A stretch of DNA of 64,000 nucleotides, taken from assembly GCF_017829975.1 (NCBI RefSeq), contig NZ_JAEEGA010000007.1:87242-151241 (forward strand), read 5' to 3'. Of this stretch, positions 29,064 to 38,894 are shown in pieces; the stretch's first letter is position 1; every line of letters starts with the position of its first letter. Source of the DNA: Vagococcus allomyrinae (GTDB lineage Bacteria; Bacillota; Bacilli; Lactobacillales; Vagococcaceae). Under the pieces are notes generated by a model. It searched no databases and was not told where the DNA came from. It saw only the letters and a list, made by a program, of their open reading frames with translations. The translations under genes and the position numbers were made by a program.

Positions 29064-30878
29064 TTAGACCACCTCCTTTTGATAATAATGACTTTGAACG
29101 TTATAAATTTCAGCATATTTTCCCGATAAAGCCATTAATTGATCATGACTGCCTTCCTCAATAATTTTACCATCAGACAGAAACAGAATTTTTTGACAAA
29201 ATCGAGTAGAAGCTAATCGATGAGAAATAAAAATTGATGTTTTGTGATTTGCCAACTCATTGTACTTCTCATATAACTCACTTTCAGCGATCGCATCTAA
29301 GGCGGCTGTTGGTTCATCTAAGATAAGGATCGGCGCATCTTTATAGAGAGCTCGAGCTATCATTAACTTTTGAGTTTCCCCACCAGATAGTTCCAAGCCA
29401 TCCTCCCTAAGATATTGCTTCATTTGAGTGAGAATCCCTTCCGGTAGAGACTTAATTTTTGCTGCAATCCCCGCCTCTTCTAGACAATGATTAAGTTTGC
29501 TAGTATCATAGTCATCCGTCATCGTTACATTAGCGGCAACATCAAAAGCAAAGATCAACGATTCTTGAAAAACTGGGGCAACAAGTTGGTAAAATAGTTC
29601 GATGGGAATCGTTTTGATGTCGATCCCATTAACAAATATGTTTCCTGAAGTTGGTTGTAATAAACCACTTATCAATTTTACAATGGTTGATTTTCCAGCG
29701 CCATTGACGCCGACTAGCGCCACATTCTCTCCATTATTTATCGTAAAAGAAAGGTTTTTAATTGTATAATCACTTGCCCCACTGTAAATAAAGCTGACAT
29801 TTTCAAAACGGATTGAAAGAGAACTCGCCCCATCTAAACCTTGACTATCAGGCTTACTTCCTGGTTCTAATCTTAACAACTGGCTCTTAAGTTCAGTAAA
29901 ATGCCTAATATCATTCAACCCTTGATTAGCTTTCAAAACTAAATGACTGTGTTCAGCAATTTTACTAACATAATCTGTAACACTATTTAAAACAGTAAAA
30001 AACAACGTGAACTGAGGCAGTGTCAAACTGCCTTTGATTATGGACGAAACTAGTAACATATAGGCCACCAAGTTACGGAAAAAGACGCCGGTATCTTGAA
30101 TAAATTGACTAATAAAGACTGTTTTTGATTCCTTTTTAGTCCACCCTAAACGCTCATCATTCGCCTTTTCAATATGTTTGTCGTACCAAGTATTCATTTC
30201 ATATAACCTAATATCTTTACCATTTTCAATAGCATAGGCATTCTTCTTTAAATAATGCCGTTTTGCATCAATTTTTCCCCAATCATCTTTATGTTCTTCA
30301 CGAAATGTTCTGACCCGTTTTAATGACATGAAACTGATGATGGTTGTGCCAATTATTAGAACAAATAATAGTGGGTGAAAAAAAGACAAGGTCATCCCAA
30401 ATAATATGAAACTTACTGTGACTTCTACTAAGTAGTAAGACTGTGTGGCAAAAGCCTCGCCAGCAGAACTGTTTTGATCAATTCCTTCTACCTCTGCAAT
30501 GTGCTTTATTTCTCTAACTTTGGCATTTTCCATCAGTTGATAATCCATCGTTAAAGATTTTTCAAACAACACGAGTTGAAGATTGGTTCGCACGCCTAAA
30601 GCGAATAACAAAATTTTAGTTTCAATGTATTGCCGCAATGTGTTGATCAGTGCCAGACCAAGTCCCATTGACGCGACGATGACGATCGTTCGGTTAAGTG
30701 ACACTTGGTTAATCAAGAGATCAACCAAGGTCGCAGGCAACAAAACCGTTAATAATGATTGCCCCGCTTTCAAGATAATCCCCAAAAGACTAACGAAATA
30801 GTACTGGGGGTATTCATGCCAGACGCGTTTAAAATACCATTTGATATTATCCCTTAATCGATAATGTCTTTTTTCCAT
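29064..30878 (-). CDS. ABC exporter half-transporter, first of a heterodimeric pair
   Basis: 604 residues from the ATG at 30878 (GAGGTG 6 bases upstream; a GTG three codons earlier is less likely). Membrane domain about 20-330, then Walker A GVNGAGKST, Q-loop VFQESLIFAF, signature LSGGETQKLMIARAL, Walker B LILDEPTAALDA and ISHRLASTR. Both this and the next gene keep the catalytic Glu, so both ATP sites may be active. It follows the histidine kinase gene after an intrinsic terminator, so it likely has its own regulated promoter between 30885 and 30930 (TATACT visible on the minus strand). Confidence 0.85.
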   Translation of the reverse strand: MEKRHYRLRDNIKWYFKRVWHEYPQYYFVSLLGIILKAGQSLLTVLLPATLVDLLINQVSLNRTIVIVASMGLGLALINTLRQYIETKILLFALGVRTNLQLVLFEKSLTMDYQLMENAKVREIKHIAEVEGIDQNSSAGEAFATQSYYLVEVTVSFILFGMTLSFFHPLLFVLIIGTTIISFMSLKRVRTFREEHKDDWGKIDAKRHYLKKNAYAIENGKDIRLYEMNTWYDKHIEKANDERLGWTKKESKTVFISQFIQDTGVFFRNLVAYMLLVSSIIKGSLTLPQFTLFFTVLNSVTDYVSKIAEHSHLVLKANQGLNDIRHFTELKSQLLRLEPGSKPDSQGLDGASSLSIRFENVSFIYSGASDYTIKNLSFTINNGENVALVGVNGAGKSTIVKLISGLLQPTSGNIFVNGIDIKTIPIELFYQLVAPVFQESLIFAFDVAANVTMTDDYDTSKLNHCLEEAGIAAKIKSLPEGILTQMKQYLREDGLELSGGETQKLMIARALYKDAPILILDEPTAALDAIAESELYEKYNELANHKTSIFISHRLASTRFCQKILFLSDGKIIEEGSHDQLMALSGKYAEIYNVQSHYYQKEVV

Positions 30879-30914
30879 ATTACTCACCTCACTTCAAAGT
30901 ATAGCTTATTGACA

Positions 30915-30946
30915 AAAAAATAACCGCGTTAGACATCAACGGTTAT
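30915..30946 (-). terminator. terminator after the histidine kinase gene
   Basis: Minus strand AAATAACCG/CGGTTATTT, 9 base pairs, then a U-run, starting directly after the kinase stop. ACCGTTGAT within it also fits the LytTR half-site pattern [TA][AC][CA]GTTN[AG][TG]. Confidence 0.75.
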
Positions 30947-32101
30947 TTATCGTTCACTAATGGTCATCAGGGGTAAAATAATCTCTGTCACAAATACTTC
31001 TTCTTCAAATTGTCGGTTGATCAAGCCGTCATACTTGGACACGAGTTGATCAATCCGCCTAATTCCCAACCCTCGCTTATCACTTTTAGTGCTTGTGTAA
31101 GAGTTGTCAATTGTTTGATTCAATGGTCGGCTATTGGTCACCGAAATATATAGTTGTTGCTTTAAAATTGAAATATACACCCTTAACATCCGTTTGTCAG
31201 GATTCTCAATTTCCTCGTTAGCTTCAATTGCATTATCTAATATATTTCCTAAAATCACACATAAATCAATATCGTTGATCAGTGGTTGTTTGCCCACAAA
31301 TACTTTAACAGTCGTTCTGATATCCCGATCTGTTGCAATGGATAGTTTACTGTTAACAATGGCATCTAACATACTATTTCCAGATTTAACAATTTGGTCA
31401 ACCTCTAAAAGCTTATCTTCTAGCTTCGCCAAATAGTTGGCAATATCGACTAACTTCCCCTCTTCAAGATATACCTTCATAGCCTGTAAATGATTATGAT
31501 AATCATGTCGCCAGCCACGTATGTTTTGATACAAACTATCCACTTCTCCAATATAATTCGCCATAATCTGATCCAAAGAACGTGCAAAAATCATATCAGT
31601 TTCTTGAAAGAGATAGCGCAACAATTGATCAATAATCAGAATTAAAAGAAATGTCATTAACAAACTGATATCGGCTAACCAAATTGAGTTTGCAGTCATA
31701 AATAAAAATAGCAGCACTCCTTCAAACAGGCAAATACCAACCAAAATTAATGGGGTAATTTGTTGTCTAATCTTGTAGCTGTGACAAACCACACCTCCGC
31801 CTAATAATGTCGCCTCCAGATATTGACTATTTGTTATACTGAAAACCGTTGCTAAAATTAACGATATCAGTAAAATCAAATAGAAGACCGATCTTTTTTT
31901 GCGGATAATCCCCACACCTAAAACAACTGCAAAGATAACTAAGGCGACCTTAATATCTACAAATATGCTAACTAGGCTGATAAGGAAGAAAAACAACAAG
32001 CCCGCTACAATTTTTGGCTTAGTAATCACAGATTCAAAAGACACGTATATCATTAATCCTAAGCAACAAATTGCTGGTGAATTCACAATTATCTCATTCA
32101 T
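30947..32101 (-). CDS. AgrC-like GHKL sensor histidine kinase
   Basis: 384 residues. About six membrane spans in residues 5-165, then a cytoplasmic kinase domain with the phospho-acceptor region WRHDYHNHLQAM (near 200), N-box LGNILDNAIEANEEI and G-box KRGLGIRRID. This is the HPK10/AgrC architecture, used for peptide pheromone sensing. The ATG overlaps the response regulator stop by 8 bases. No AgrB-like protease or AgrD-like peptide gene lies in the neighbourhood, so its signal comes from elsewhere or from an unrecognised small gene. Confidence 0.87.
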   Translation of the reverse strand: MNEIIVNSPAICCLGLMIYVSFESVITKPKIVAGLLFFFLISLVSIFVDIKVALVIFAVVLGVGIIRKKRSVFYLILLISLILATVFSITNSQYLEATLLGGGVVCHSYKIRQQITPLILVGICLFEGVLLFLFMTANSIWLADISLLMTFLLILIIDQLLRYLFQETDMIFARSLDQIMANYIGEVDSLYQNIRGWRHDYHNHLQAMKVYLEEGKLVDIANYLAKLEDKLLEVDQIVKSGNSMLDAIVNSKLSIATDRDIRTTVKVFVGKQPLINDIDLCVILGNILDNAIEANEEIENPDKRMLRVYISILKQQLYISVTNSRPLNQTIDNSYTSTKSDKRGLGIRRIDQLVSKYDGLINRQFEEEVFVTEIILPLMTISER

Positions 32102-32807
32102 TCGCTAACCCTCGGTAATGAGCTAAAAAAAGCTCTTTTACATGACGTTTTTGATTGCGGCTAACTGGTAAAACAGTGCCATTGGAAAGTAAAATATCCT
32201 TTTGATGAACAGCAGAAATAAAATTTAAATTAACTAAATAGCTCCGATGAACTTGTACAAAAATGTCTGTCAAACTCTCAGAAAATTTAACTAAACTTCC
32301 TTTACATTCATAACTACCACTCTGAGTAACAATTTTTAAGTAATGCCCTAAAGACTCCACATATAAAATGTCATATAAATACAATTTCGTCGGTCGTTGA
32401 TTAAATTCGATAATTAGATGAGCCTCTTCAACTACTTTTTTCTTCATCACCCTTGACAAAATGTGTGTCATTTTATCTTCCTTTAACGGTTTCATGACAT
32501 AGCCCATGGCATTAACTTCATAACCATCAAAAACATAGTCATCATAATTACTAACAAAAACCAGCGAGACGTCTTGATCCTTTTCACGAATCTTCTTTGC
32601 GAGGTCCATTCCACTAAGCTTTCCCATTTGGATATCCAGAACTAATAAATCAATTGGAATGATATCTGGCAACTCAAACAATAACTGTTCAGCACTTTCA
32701 AACATTAAAACAGTTACAGCAATCTTTAAAAACTGAGCTGCCTTTTTTATGATTGTACTGTTTTCTTCTCTTACATGATGGTCGTCTTCACATATTGCGA
32801 TCTTCAC
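32094..32807 (-). CDS. AgrA-like LytTR response regulator
   Basis: 237 residues. Receiver domain with acidic pocket EDD (residues 7-9), phospho-acceptor Asp in LLVLDIQMGKLSG (near 58) and Lys in YVMKPLKED (near 105). The C-terminal LytTR DNA-binding domain contains LYDILYVESLGHYLKI and FVQVHRSYLVNLNFI. It starts at GTG with AGGAGAG upstream. It partners the overlapping AgrC-like kinase; the following ABC exporter genes are the obvious candidate target. Confidence 0.88.
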   Translation of the reverse strand: MKIAICEDDHHVREENSTIIKKAAQFLKIAVTVLMFESAEQLLFELPDIIPIDLLVLDIQMGKLSGMDLAKKIREKDQDVSLVFVSNYDDYVFDGYEVNAMGYVMKPLKEDKMTHILSRVMKKKVVEEAHLIIEFNQRPTKLYLYDILYVESLGHYLKIVTQSGSYECKGSLVKFSESLTDIFVQVHRSYLVNLNFISAVHQKDILLSNGTVLPVSRNQKRHVKELFLAHYRGLANE

Positions 32808-32852
32808 TGACTGCTCTCCTTCCAGCTATCCTACTAAAGGTCATCTAACCTC

Positions 32853-32880
32853 TTTATAACCAGTATAACAAAAACAGCAA
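32853..32880 (-). promoter_or_regulatory. promoter of the two-component operon
   Basis: TTGCTG (32875-32880), 16-base spacer, TATAAA (32853-32858) on the minus strand. The -35 lies inside the 3' arm of the upstream terminator. Confidence 0.5.
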
Positions 32881-32919
32881 CAAAGAATAAGTTCAGAATG
32901 AACGAAATTCTCTGTTGCT
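32870..32919 (-). terminator. terminator of degV
   Basis: Long interrupted hairpin on the minus strand: AGCAACA/TGTTGCT outer, AGAAT/ATTCT middle and GTTC/GAAC inner stems, then a five-U tract. Confidence 0.75.
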
Positions 32920-32944
32920 CAAAAAAATTAAAATAATGGCGAAA

Positions 32945-33793
32945 TTACTTGGCACACCAGGCAAATGCGATGGCTTTTTCTCCTAAATGAGTGCCGATAA
33001 CTGGTCCAAAATGACCTATTTCAATATTAATACCCGGACATCGCTCTTCCATTTCCAACTTTTCAAGTTCAGCCACTGCTAAATTATTCGCATGAATAAT
33101 GAAGAATTGCATGTCAACTTTTGATTTTTTGTGTTTCTTTGCCATCAGGTCTTCCACTCTTCCCAAAGCTTTTTTGGTGGAACGGATTTTTTCAGATAAG
33201 ACGATATTTCCTTCATCAAACTTTAAGACTGGTTTAATTTTTAATAACCCAGCAATCAGTGCTGCCCCATTTTTTAAGCGACCTCCGCGAACTAAAATGT
33301 TTAAATCTTGAACAACGAGAAAGGCTTCAGTATGATCTCTGATTAGCATTAATTTGGCGAAAATTTCGTCTAAAGAACTGCCTGAGCCAGCCATTTCCAG
33401 TGCCGATTGAACCATATATCCCATAGGCATGCTGGTAATCAGTGAATCAAATGCTCTGACCTCAATCCCTTCAATTCCTGGCGACATCGAGATCAAATTA
33501 TTAACAAAACCAGATATTCCAGAAGATAAATGAATACTCACAACTTGAGTATATCCTTGCTTTGCAATAGATTGAAACAGTTCTAAGACCTCACCCACTG
33601 AAGGCTGAGAGGTAGTTGGAAATTCTTTGCTATTATTGAGTAAATCGTAGTAATCATTTGCTTCAATATCAACACCCTCGTTATATATCTTTCCATCCAA
33701 AATCACTGGAATCGGAATAATAAATAAATCTGGATGATTTTTTAATTCCTCTGTTAAATAAGCTGTACTATCTGTCACAACAGCAGTTTTCAT
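32945..33793 (-). CDS. DegV family fatty-acid-binding protein
   Basis: 282 residues from the ATG at 33793. Begins KTAVVTDSTAYLTEEL, and contains TTSQPSVGEVLELF, VSIHLSSGISGFVNNL and RGGRLKNGAALIAGLLKIKPVL, the lipid-head contact and domain 2 motifs of the DegV/FakB family. FakB proteins bind a fatty acid and present it to the FakA kinase for incorporation of exogenous fatty acids; fakA is not in this window. GAGGGA lies upstream. It is a single gene with its own terminator. Confidence 0.92.
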   Translation of the reverse strand: MKTAVVTDSTAYLTEELKNHPDLFIIPIPVILDGKIYNEGVDIEANDYYDLLNNSKEFPTTSQPSVGEVLELFQSIAKQGYTQVVSIHLSSGISGFVNNLISMSPGIEGIEVRAFDSLITSMPMGYMVQSALEMAGSGSSLDEIFAKLMLIRDHTEAFLVVQDLNILVRGGRLKNGAALIAGLLKIKPVLKFDEGNIVLSEKIRSTKKALGRVEDLMAKKHKKSKVDMQFFIIHANNLAVAELEKLEMEERCPGINIEIGHFGPVIGTHLGEKAIAFAWCAK

Positions 33794-33891
33794 AAACATT
33801 TCCCTCACTTTTATTACACATTACAAATCGTTGTGTCTTTACTATACCATAATTATTTGCTACTGAAAACCGCTAACTGACGGCCTTTCGA

Positions 33892-34908
33892 TTACTTTAA
33901 AAAAGCAGCGATGGCTTGACTGTTGACAGCTTCGTCTATTTCTAAGACGCTCCCTGCGTCAGCGTAATATCCATCAGACCAAGAGCCATCTACCGGGATT
34001 GTTAATTTTTCTAAAGGTTTGGACAGACCGAACAGAAAATCTTTGCCAATACTAGGATAAAGCTTACTTGGCAAATTGGTGTGCGTGTATCCTTGAATTT
34101 TTCCTACCGCTTCTGGGAAATTCAAAATATTTTTTGCCGACAACCCTTGTGCAAAAATAGCATTCATGACCTGTTGCTGACGTCTTACTCGTCCGAAATC
34201 ACCTTCTTCGTCCATTCTAAAACGCGCGTATTGCAGCGCCGTATGACCATCCATCTTTTGGACACCTTGACTGATGTTGACACCATCTAATTCAATATCC
34301 TTTTCAGCATCAATCTTTAATCCACTCGGCGTCAATGTGTCGATTATTTTGGGAAAAGAACCAAAATTAACGATAGCATAATATTCCACATCTACATTAA
34401 ATGTCGCTTTAATCGTTTGTCTAACTAATTCGGGACCCCCGTAAGAATAAGAGGCATTAATTTTATTATACCCATAACCTGGGATGTTCGCATAAGTATC
34501 ACGCATAAAAGAAATTAATTTTGGCGTCTTATCTTTCTTATTGTAATGAGCTATCATGATAGTATCTGAGCGACCTTGGTCAACTCCTCGTGAATCACTC
34601 CCTAAGAAAAGAACATTGACAGAACCATCTGAACTTTTTTGTCCAGAAAATTCCTGATACTCTTGTGGTGCAAAATCCTTATCGTTTTTAGCAGCTCTAA
34701 GTCCCTTGTTATACTCATAAAAGCTGTATGCCGCAACTAAAATAATCAATAATAATAGCAATTTACCAATAGATTGAACCAGACTTCCCCGCTGCTTTTT
34801 AGCCTTCTTAGGTTTTTTTGGTCCTTTTGGTTGTTTAGTTTTCGGCGTTTCTTGGACGGGAAGCTCCTCTTTTTTTCCTTGATTATGGAACCGTTCCATT
34901 CTTGACAT
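33892..34908 (-). CDS. LytR-CpsA-Psr (LCP) family cell wall polymer ligase
   Basis: 338 residues from the ATG at 34908 (GAGGTGAC upstream). A basic cytoplasmic tail rich in KPKKPKK is followed by one membrane helix (about 46-64) and the extracellular LCP domain with LFLGSDSRGVDQGRSDTIM, the Arg/Asp of ISFMRDTYANIPGYG, and LQYARFRMDEEGDFGRVRRQQ, which bind the polyprenyl-pyrophosphate substrate. LCP enzymes attach teichoic acids or capsule to peptidoglycan. It follows the aromatic amino acid operon after a terminator and is probably independent. Confidence 0.92.
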   Translation of the reverse strand: MSRMERFHNQGKKEELPVQETPKTKQPKGPKKPKKAKKQRGSLVQSIGKLLLLLIILVAAYSFYEYNKGLRAAKNDKDFAPQEYQEFSGQKSSDGSVNVLFLGSDSRGVDQGRSDTIMIAHYNKKDKTPKLISFMRDTYANIPGYGYNKINASYSYGGPELVRQTIKATFNVDVEYYAIVNFGSFPKIIDTLTPSGLKIDAEKDIELDGVNISQGVQKMDGHTALQYARFRMDEEGDFGRVRRQQQVMNAIFAQGLSAKNILNFPEAVGKIQGYTHTNLPSKLYPSIGKDFLFGLSKPLEKLTIPVDGSWSDGYYADAGSVLEIDEAVNSQAIAAFLK

Positions 34909-35018
34909 AACTGTCACCTCGATAATTTATTAACTTCATTAACCTATCTAAGCATATAGGAATATCCATCATTTGAACAGTCCAAAGTGCAAATTTAATT
35001 AATTCTACAGATTTCCTT

Positions 35019-35058
35019 AAAAAAACTATTGCAATCTTACTCACTTGATCGCAATAGT
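35019..35058 (-). terminator. terminator of the aro/phe/tyr operon
   Basis: Minus strand ACTATTGC/GCAATAGT stem followed by a seven-U run, 13 bases past the pheA stop. Confidence 0.82.
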
Positions 35059-35071
35059 TCTCTAATAGTTC

Positions 35072-35923
35072 TTATAACCCTTTTATTCTATGAACATGAT
35101 AACAACCAAATTGTTTGACTTGTCCGCCTAAATACTGGATCTCTTCCATCGCATTTGCCAATAAAGGTAGTTGATTCGCTTCTAGCACAATGTCAATCAA
35201 AAAGAAATATTCCCCTAAGGTCGTTTTTAGCGGCCTGGATTCAATCTTATTAAGGTTAAGTTCACGCCAACTAAAAGCTGTTAAAGCTTTTTGCAAGGCT
35301 CCCGGAAGGTTGTTAGGCATAATAAAGCACAGGGAGGCTTTCTCAATGCTTTCACTGTCATTCCGCAAGTTTGCTTGGTTACTAATAATCCAAAAACGGG
35401 TTTTATTATGGCTAATGTCTTGAATGTCCGCTTTAACAATTTCTAAATCATACTCCTGACCACAGGCCACAGGACCAATTGCGGCAACCGAATCATCGTG
35501 ACTATTAGCGACCATTTCGGCAGCTAACGAGGTTGAATCAGTCGCAATAACTCGCGCTTCTGGTAAATACTCCGCAATAAATTCTTGGCTTTGCGCTAAC
35601 GCTTGAGGGTGAGAATACACTTTAGTTAGTTTAGCTAATTCAACAGATCGATCTTTTTTCATTAGCAACTGTTGGGAAATAGGCATGACCAATTCCCCTA
35701 AAATTGCCAAGTCAGCTTTATGATAAAGATAGTCCAAGGTTAAATTAACCGTTCCTTCAATGGTATTTTCAATCGGAACAACCCCAATAGGAATCTCACC
35801 TTGAGCCACGGCCTTAATGCAAGCCGGGATTGACCCATAAGAAACTAGCTCGGCATTCGAAAAATACTCTTGCGTCGCACTGTGGGTGAAGGAACCTTTT
35901 GGCCCTAAATAGGCAACTTTCAT
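35072..35923 (-). CDS. pheA: prephenate dehydratase
   Basis: 283 residues. Begins KVAYLGPKGSFTHSAT; IGVVPIENTIEGTVNLTLDYL and NKTRFWIIS hold the catalytic Thr-Arg-Phe; a C-terminal ACT domain with ESRPLKTTLGEYFFLIDI (ESRP is the Phe-binding motif) provides feedback inhibition by phenylalanine. It converts prephenate to phenylpyruvate. AAAGGA precedes the ATG. Last gene of the aro operon, 11 bases after aroK. Confidence 0.95.
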   Translation of the reverse strand: MKVAYLGPKGSFTHSATQEYFSNAELVSYGSIPACIKAVAQGEIPIGVVPIENTIEGTVNLTLDYLYHKADLAILGELVMPISQQLLMKKDRSVELAKLTKVYSHPQALAQSQEFIAEYLPEARVIATDSTSLAAEMVANSHDDSVAAIGPVACGQEYDLEIVKADIQDISHNKTRFWIISNQANLRNDSESIEKASLCFIMPNNLPGALQKALTAFSWRELNLNKIESRPLKTTLGEYFFLIDIVLEANQLPLLANAMEEIQYLGGQVKQFGCYHVHRIKGL

Positions 35924-35934
35924 GTAATCATCCT

Positions 35935-36450
35935 TTAACTGTTTTTTATCACGATCTGATTCAAAATACTGTCACATACTTCTTGAGGGGATAACACACT
36001 CGTATCAACAACCCAATCTGCGCATTCTTCATACAATTTTAAACGACCGGTAAATAATTCAACGATCTCATCACTGGATTTTTCCAAAACCAACGGTCGA
36101 ATGACATGTTCATCATTCATGATCCGATCCAACGAGACTAAAGGGTCAGCTTTCAAGAAAACAACATTATGCACTTGTTTCAGAGCCTCTCGGTTCCCTT
36201 CGCCTGTCACGATACCGCCTCCAGTAGCAATAATCCCTGGTTTACTGGCCAATTCTTTCAAGGTGTCAGTTTCCAACTGACGAAAAGCCGCTTCGCCATT
36301 TTTTTCAAAAAACTCAGCAATTGTCATCCCTGCTTTCTCCACAATGACCTCATCACTGTCAACAAAATCAACTTGTAATTGCTTCGCCAACATCTTACCA
36401 ACAGTTGATTTGCCTGCGCCCATAAAACCAATTAGCAACACTTGTTTCAT
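35935..36450 (-). CDS. aroK: shikimate kinase
   Basis: 171 residues. P-loop GFMGAGKSTVGK (about 8-19), shikimate-binding DSDEVIVEKAGMTIAEFF (near 32-50), GGGIVTGEGNREAL (near 78) and the lid Arg region EHVIRPLVL. It phosphorylates shikimate at the 3-OH using ATP. The ATG at 36450 is chosen over a GTG two codons earlier because GTAGGGGTG lies close. It sits between aroA (8 bases) and pheA (11 bases). Confidence 0.95.
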   Translation of the reverse strand: MKQVLLIGFMGAGKSTVGKMLAKQLQVDFVDSDEVIVEKAGMTIAEFFEKNGEAAFRQLETDTLKELASKPGIIATGGGIVTGEGNREALKQVHNVVFLKADPLVSLDRIMNDEHVIRPLVLEKSSDEIVELFTGRLKLYEECADWVVDTSVLSPQEVCDSILNQIVIKNS

Positions 36451-36458
36451 ATACACCC

Positions 36459-37742
36459 CTACCTTTCAATTAGTTGTGATAAGTCATCAAAAAAGTTTGG
36501 ATACGACACTGAAACGGCTTCTGGTTTCGCCAAGTCAACATCGCCATCTTCCACTAATAACGCTGCGACTGCTAACATCATTCCGATTCGATGATCGCCG
36601 TAGCTCGTCACCTCAGCTCCGTGTAAAGGTGTTGGACCATCAATGATCAAACCATCAGCCGTCGCCTCAATCTTGGCGCCCATTTTCGCTAATTCTCTGG
36701 CTGTAGCATCAATTCGATTGGTTTCCTTAACCTTCAGCTCTTCCGCATCTCTGATGATCGTCCGCCCCTCTGCCTGCGTTGCCAGTAAAGCAATGACTGG
36801 CAATTCATCAATTAAACGAGGAATAATATCACCACCAATTTCAACTGCCTTTAAACGACTGGTTTCAATCGTAATTGAACCTGATTTATTTTGCTGGTCG
36901 TCTTCCGAAACCGTCATTGAGGCACCCATATCGGTTAAAACATCAATAATGCCTGTTCTCGTTTGATTTAAGCCAACATTGATTAGTTTAAGCTGACTAT
37001 CCTTTAAGATACTAGCGGCAACTAAGAAGAAGGCTGCTGAGGAGATATCGCCAGGTACAATAACGTCCTGCCCGGTTAATTCCTGACCACCTTGTAAACG
37101 GATGAACTTCCCGTCAACTGTGATTTGACCGCCAAATTGGCGAATCATATCTTCTGTATGATCGCGGGTAATCTCCTTTTCCTCAATAACGGTCTCCCCT
37201 TCAGCCTGTAAAGCAGCTAATAAAATAGCCGATTTCACTTGCGCACTGGCAACCGGCATTTTGTAAGAAATTCCTTTTAAATTCGGTGTGCCAGTAATAG
37301 TAATTGGCGGGAATTCCGTCCCTGACTCTCCACGACAGATAGCCCCCATCTCTTGTAACGGTAACATCACGCGATTCATAGGTCGTTTCGCGATCGATTC
37401 ATCGCCATAAAGGACCGTTGTAAATGAACTACCTGCTAAAATACCAGTGGTCAACCGAATAGTAGTGCCGGAATTGCCAATATCAATGGCCTTATTTGCT
37501 GGTTTTAAGCCATTGACACCTGTTCCGTGAACCGTGATAATATCGCCATCATCGTCAATCTTAACGCCTAATTCTTCAAACATCGCTTTTGTTGATAAAC
37601 AATCATCTGCTCGTAAGAATTTTCGAATAGTTGTAGTTCCTTTCGCCATGGCACCAAACATGATGCTTCGATGAGAAATTGATTTATCTCCTGGTACTTC
37701 TAAAATGCCTTTAATCCCGATTTGATTCGTTAATAATTTCAT
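36459..37742 (-). CDS. aroA: 5-enolpyruvylshikimate-3-phosphate synthase
   Basis: 427 residues from the ATG at 37742, the standard length. [19 protein letters not shown] (near 17-36) binds phosphate, [13 protein letters not shown] near 90, and DRTEDM-like [12 protein letters not shown] and [12 protein letters not shown] follow; [11 protein letters not shown] and [12 protein letters not shown] are the C-terminal signatures. Catalyses the sixth step of the shikimate pathway. GGGAGT is 5 bases from the ATG; an earlier in-frame start would intrude into tyrA. The spacing to both neighbours is about 10 bases. Confidence 0.96.
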   Translation of the reverse strand: MKLLTNQIGIKGILEVPGDKSISHRSIMFGAMAKGTTTIRKFLRADDCLSTKAMFEELGVKIDDDGDIITVHGTGVNGLKPANKAIDIGNSGTTIRLTTGILAGSSFTTVLYGDESIAKRPMNRVMLPLQEMGAICRGESGTEFPPITITGTPNLKGISYKMPVASAQVKSAILLAALQAEGETVIEEKEITRDHTEDMIRQFGGQITVDGKFIRLQGGQELTGQDVIVPGDISSAAFFLVAASILKDSQLKLINVGLNQTRTGIIDVLTDMGASMTVSEDDQQNKSGSITIETSRLKAVEIGGDIIPRLIDELPVIALLATQAEGRTIIRDAEELKVKETNRIDATARELAKMGAKIEATADGLIIDGPTPLHGAEVTSYGDHRIGMMLAVAALLVEDGDVDLAKPEAVSVSYPNFFDDLSQLIER

Positions 37743-37752
37743 CCTTAACTCC

Positions 37753-38865
37753 CTACTTTTCATAACAAGTATAACCGCCATCTTTTGTTAACAAATTAAA
37801 GGCAATTTTAACATCTTGTTGATTTTTAAACGTTAATTGTAGTGTACCAAATATATCTTCTCGATTCTCAATAATTTTCAAATTAGTTAAGGAGACATTT
37901 GCTCCTGCTAAAATGCCAGTAACTTTAGCAATCTCCCCTGGGTGATCGGGAACTTGAACAAACAGGTCATTAAATGCCGGAATAGCGCCTGATTTACGCT
38001 GTGGCAAGGCATCGCGAGCGTTTTTCGCCGAAGCAAAAAAATCAAAAATCGTCTGTTTATCTGCCCTTTCAAGCCAGTTTAAAATATCCGCCATCTGCTT
38101 TTGCCAATCCTTCATCTCGGCCACGAGCACTTCTTGGTTACTGAGTAGAATATCTGTCCACATAGCGGGATCTGACGAAGCAATTCGTGTAATATCACGA
38201 AAACCACCTGCCGCCAATTTTTTTGTCATCGGCAACTGTTTAACTAATACTTGATTATGTTTGACTAAGGCTGACGCAATAATATGAGGTAAATGGCTGA
38301 CCACACCAGTTATCTGATCGTGTTCTGCTGCCGTCATTTCAACAAACTTACCACGAGTGCCTTTAAGCAATGCCTGTAATCGATCGACGGTTTCAGCAGA
38401 AACCGTTGAACTCGGCGTCAGGACATAATAAGCATTTTCAAATAGATCCACATCTGCTGCAATAAAGCCCGATTTATGAGAACCAGCCATGGGATGTCCC
38501 CCGATAAAACTAAGCTGGTCATTTGTCAACGTTTCAGCTAAACCCATGATCTCGCCTTTCGTACTCCCTACATCACTAATAACTAAGGGCCTCATCAAAC
38601 TTAATTTGTCCACCTCTTTCAGAAAAGACAACGTCTGCTTGACTGGTGTACACAACAACAAAAGATCTGCTTTGAGAACTTCCGCAACAAAATCTGTTCC
38701 AATCTCATCAATTGCCCGAACTTTTAGTGCCTCCTCTAAAGAGCTTTCGTTGGCATCCATCCCGACTAAGATAGCCTGTGGGCACTCCTTCTTAATACTT
38801 AAACAGAGAGAACCGCCAATTAAGCCAGTTCCTACTATTAACACACGTCTAAACGTTTCACTCAT
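37753..38865 (-). CDS. tyrA: prephenate dehydrogenase with ACT domain
   Basis: 370 residues from the ATG at 38865 (AAGGGAAG upstream). NAD-binding [15 protein letters not shown] at the N-terminus, [26 protein letters not shown] with the catalytic His, and [15 protein letters not shown]-terminal ACT domain (about 300-370, starting [17 protein letters not shown]) suggests control by tyrosine. It produces 4-hydroxyphenylpyruvate from prephenate. Its presence with pheA fits the Tyr/Phe content of the operon leader peptide. Confidence 0.95.
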   Translation of the reverse strand: MSETFRRVLIVGTGLIGGSLCLSIKKECPQAILVGMDANESSLEEALKVRAIDEIGTDFVAEVLKADLLLLCTPVKQTLSFLKEVDKLSLMRPLVISDVGSTKGEIMGLAETLTNDQLSFIGGHPMAGSHKSGFIAADVDLFENAYYVLTPSSTVSAETVDRLQALLKGTRGKFVEMTAAEHDQITGVVSHLPHIIASALVKHNQVLVKQLPMTKKLAAGGFRDITRIASSDPAMWTDILLSNQEVLVAEMKDWQKQMADILNWLERADKQTIFDFFASAKNARDALPQRKSGAIPAFNDLFVQVPDHPGEIAKVTGILAGANVSLTNLKIIENREDIFGTLQLTFKNQQDVKIAFNLLTKDGGYTCYEK

Positions 38866-38894
38866 TTGACAGCTTCCCTTCACTTGTTAGTCTG

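Noticed and set aside
27170-30878. Bacteriocin exporter with leader peptidase (C39) activity.
   Set aside because: Neither half-transporter has the N-terminal cysteine peptidase domain, and no precursor peptide gene is linked.
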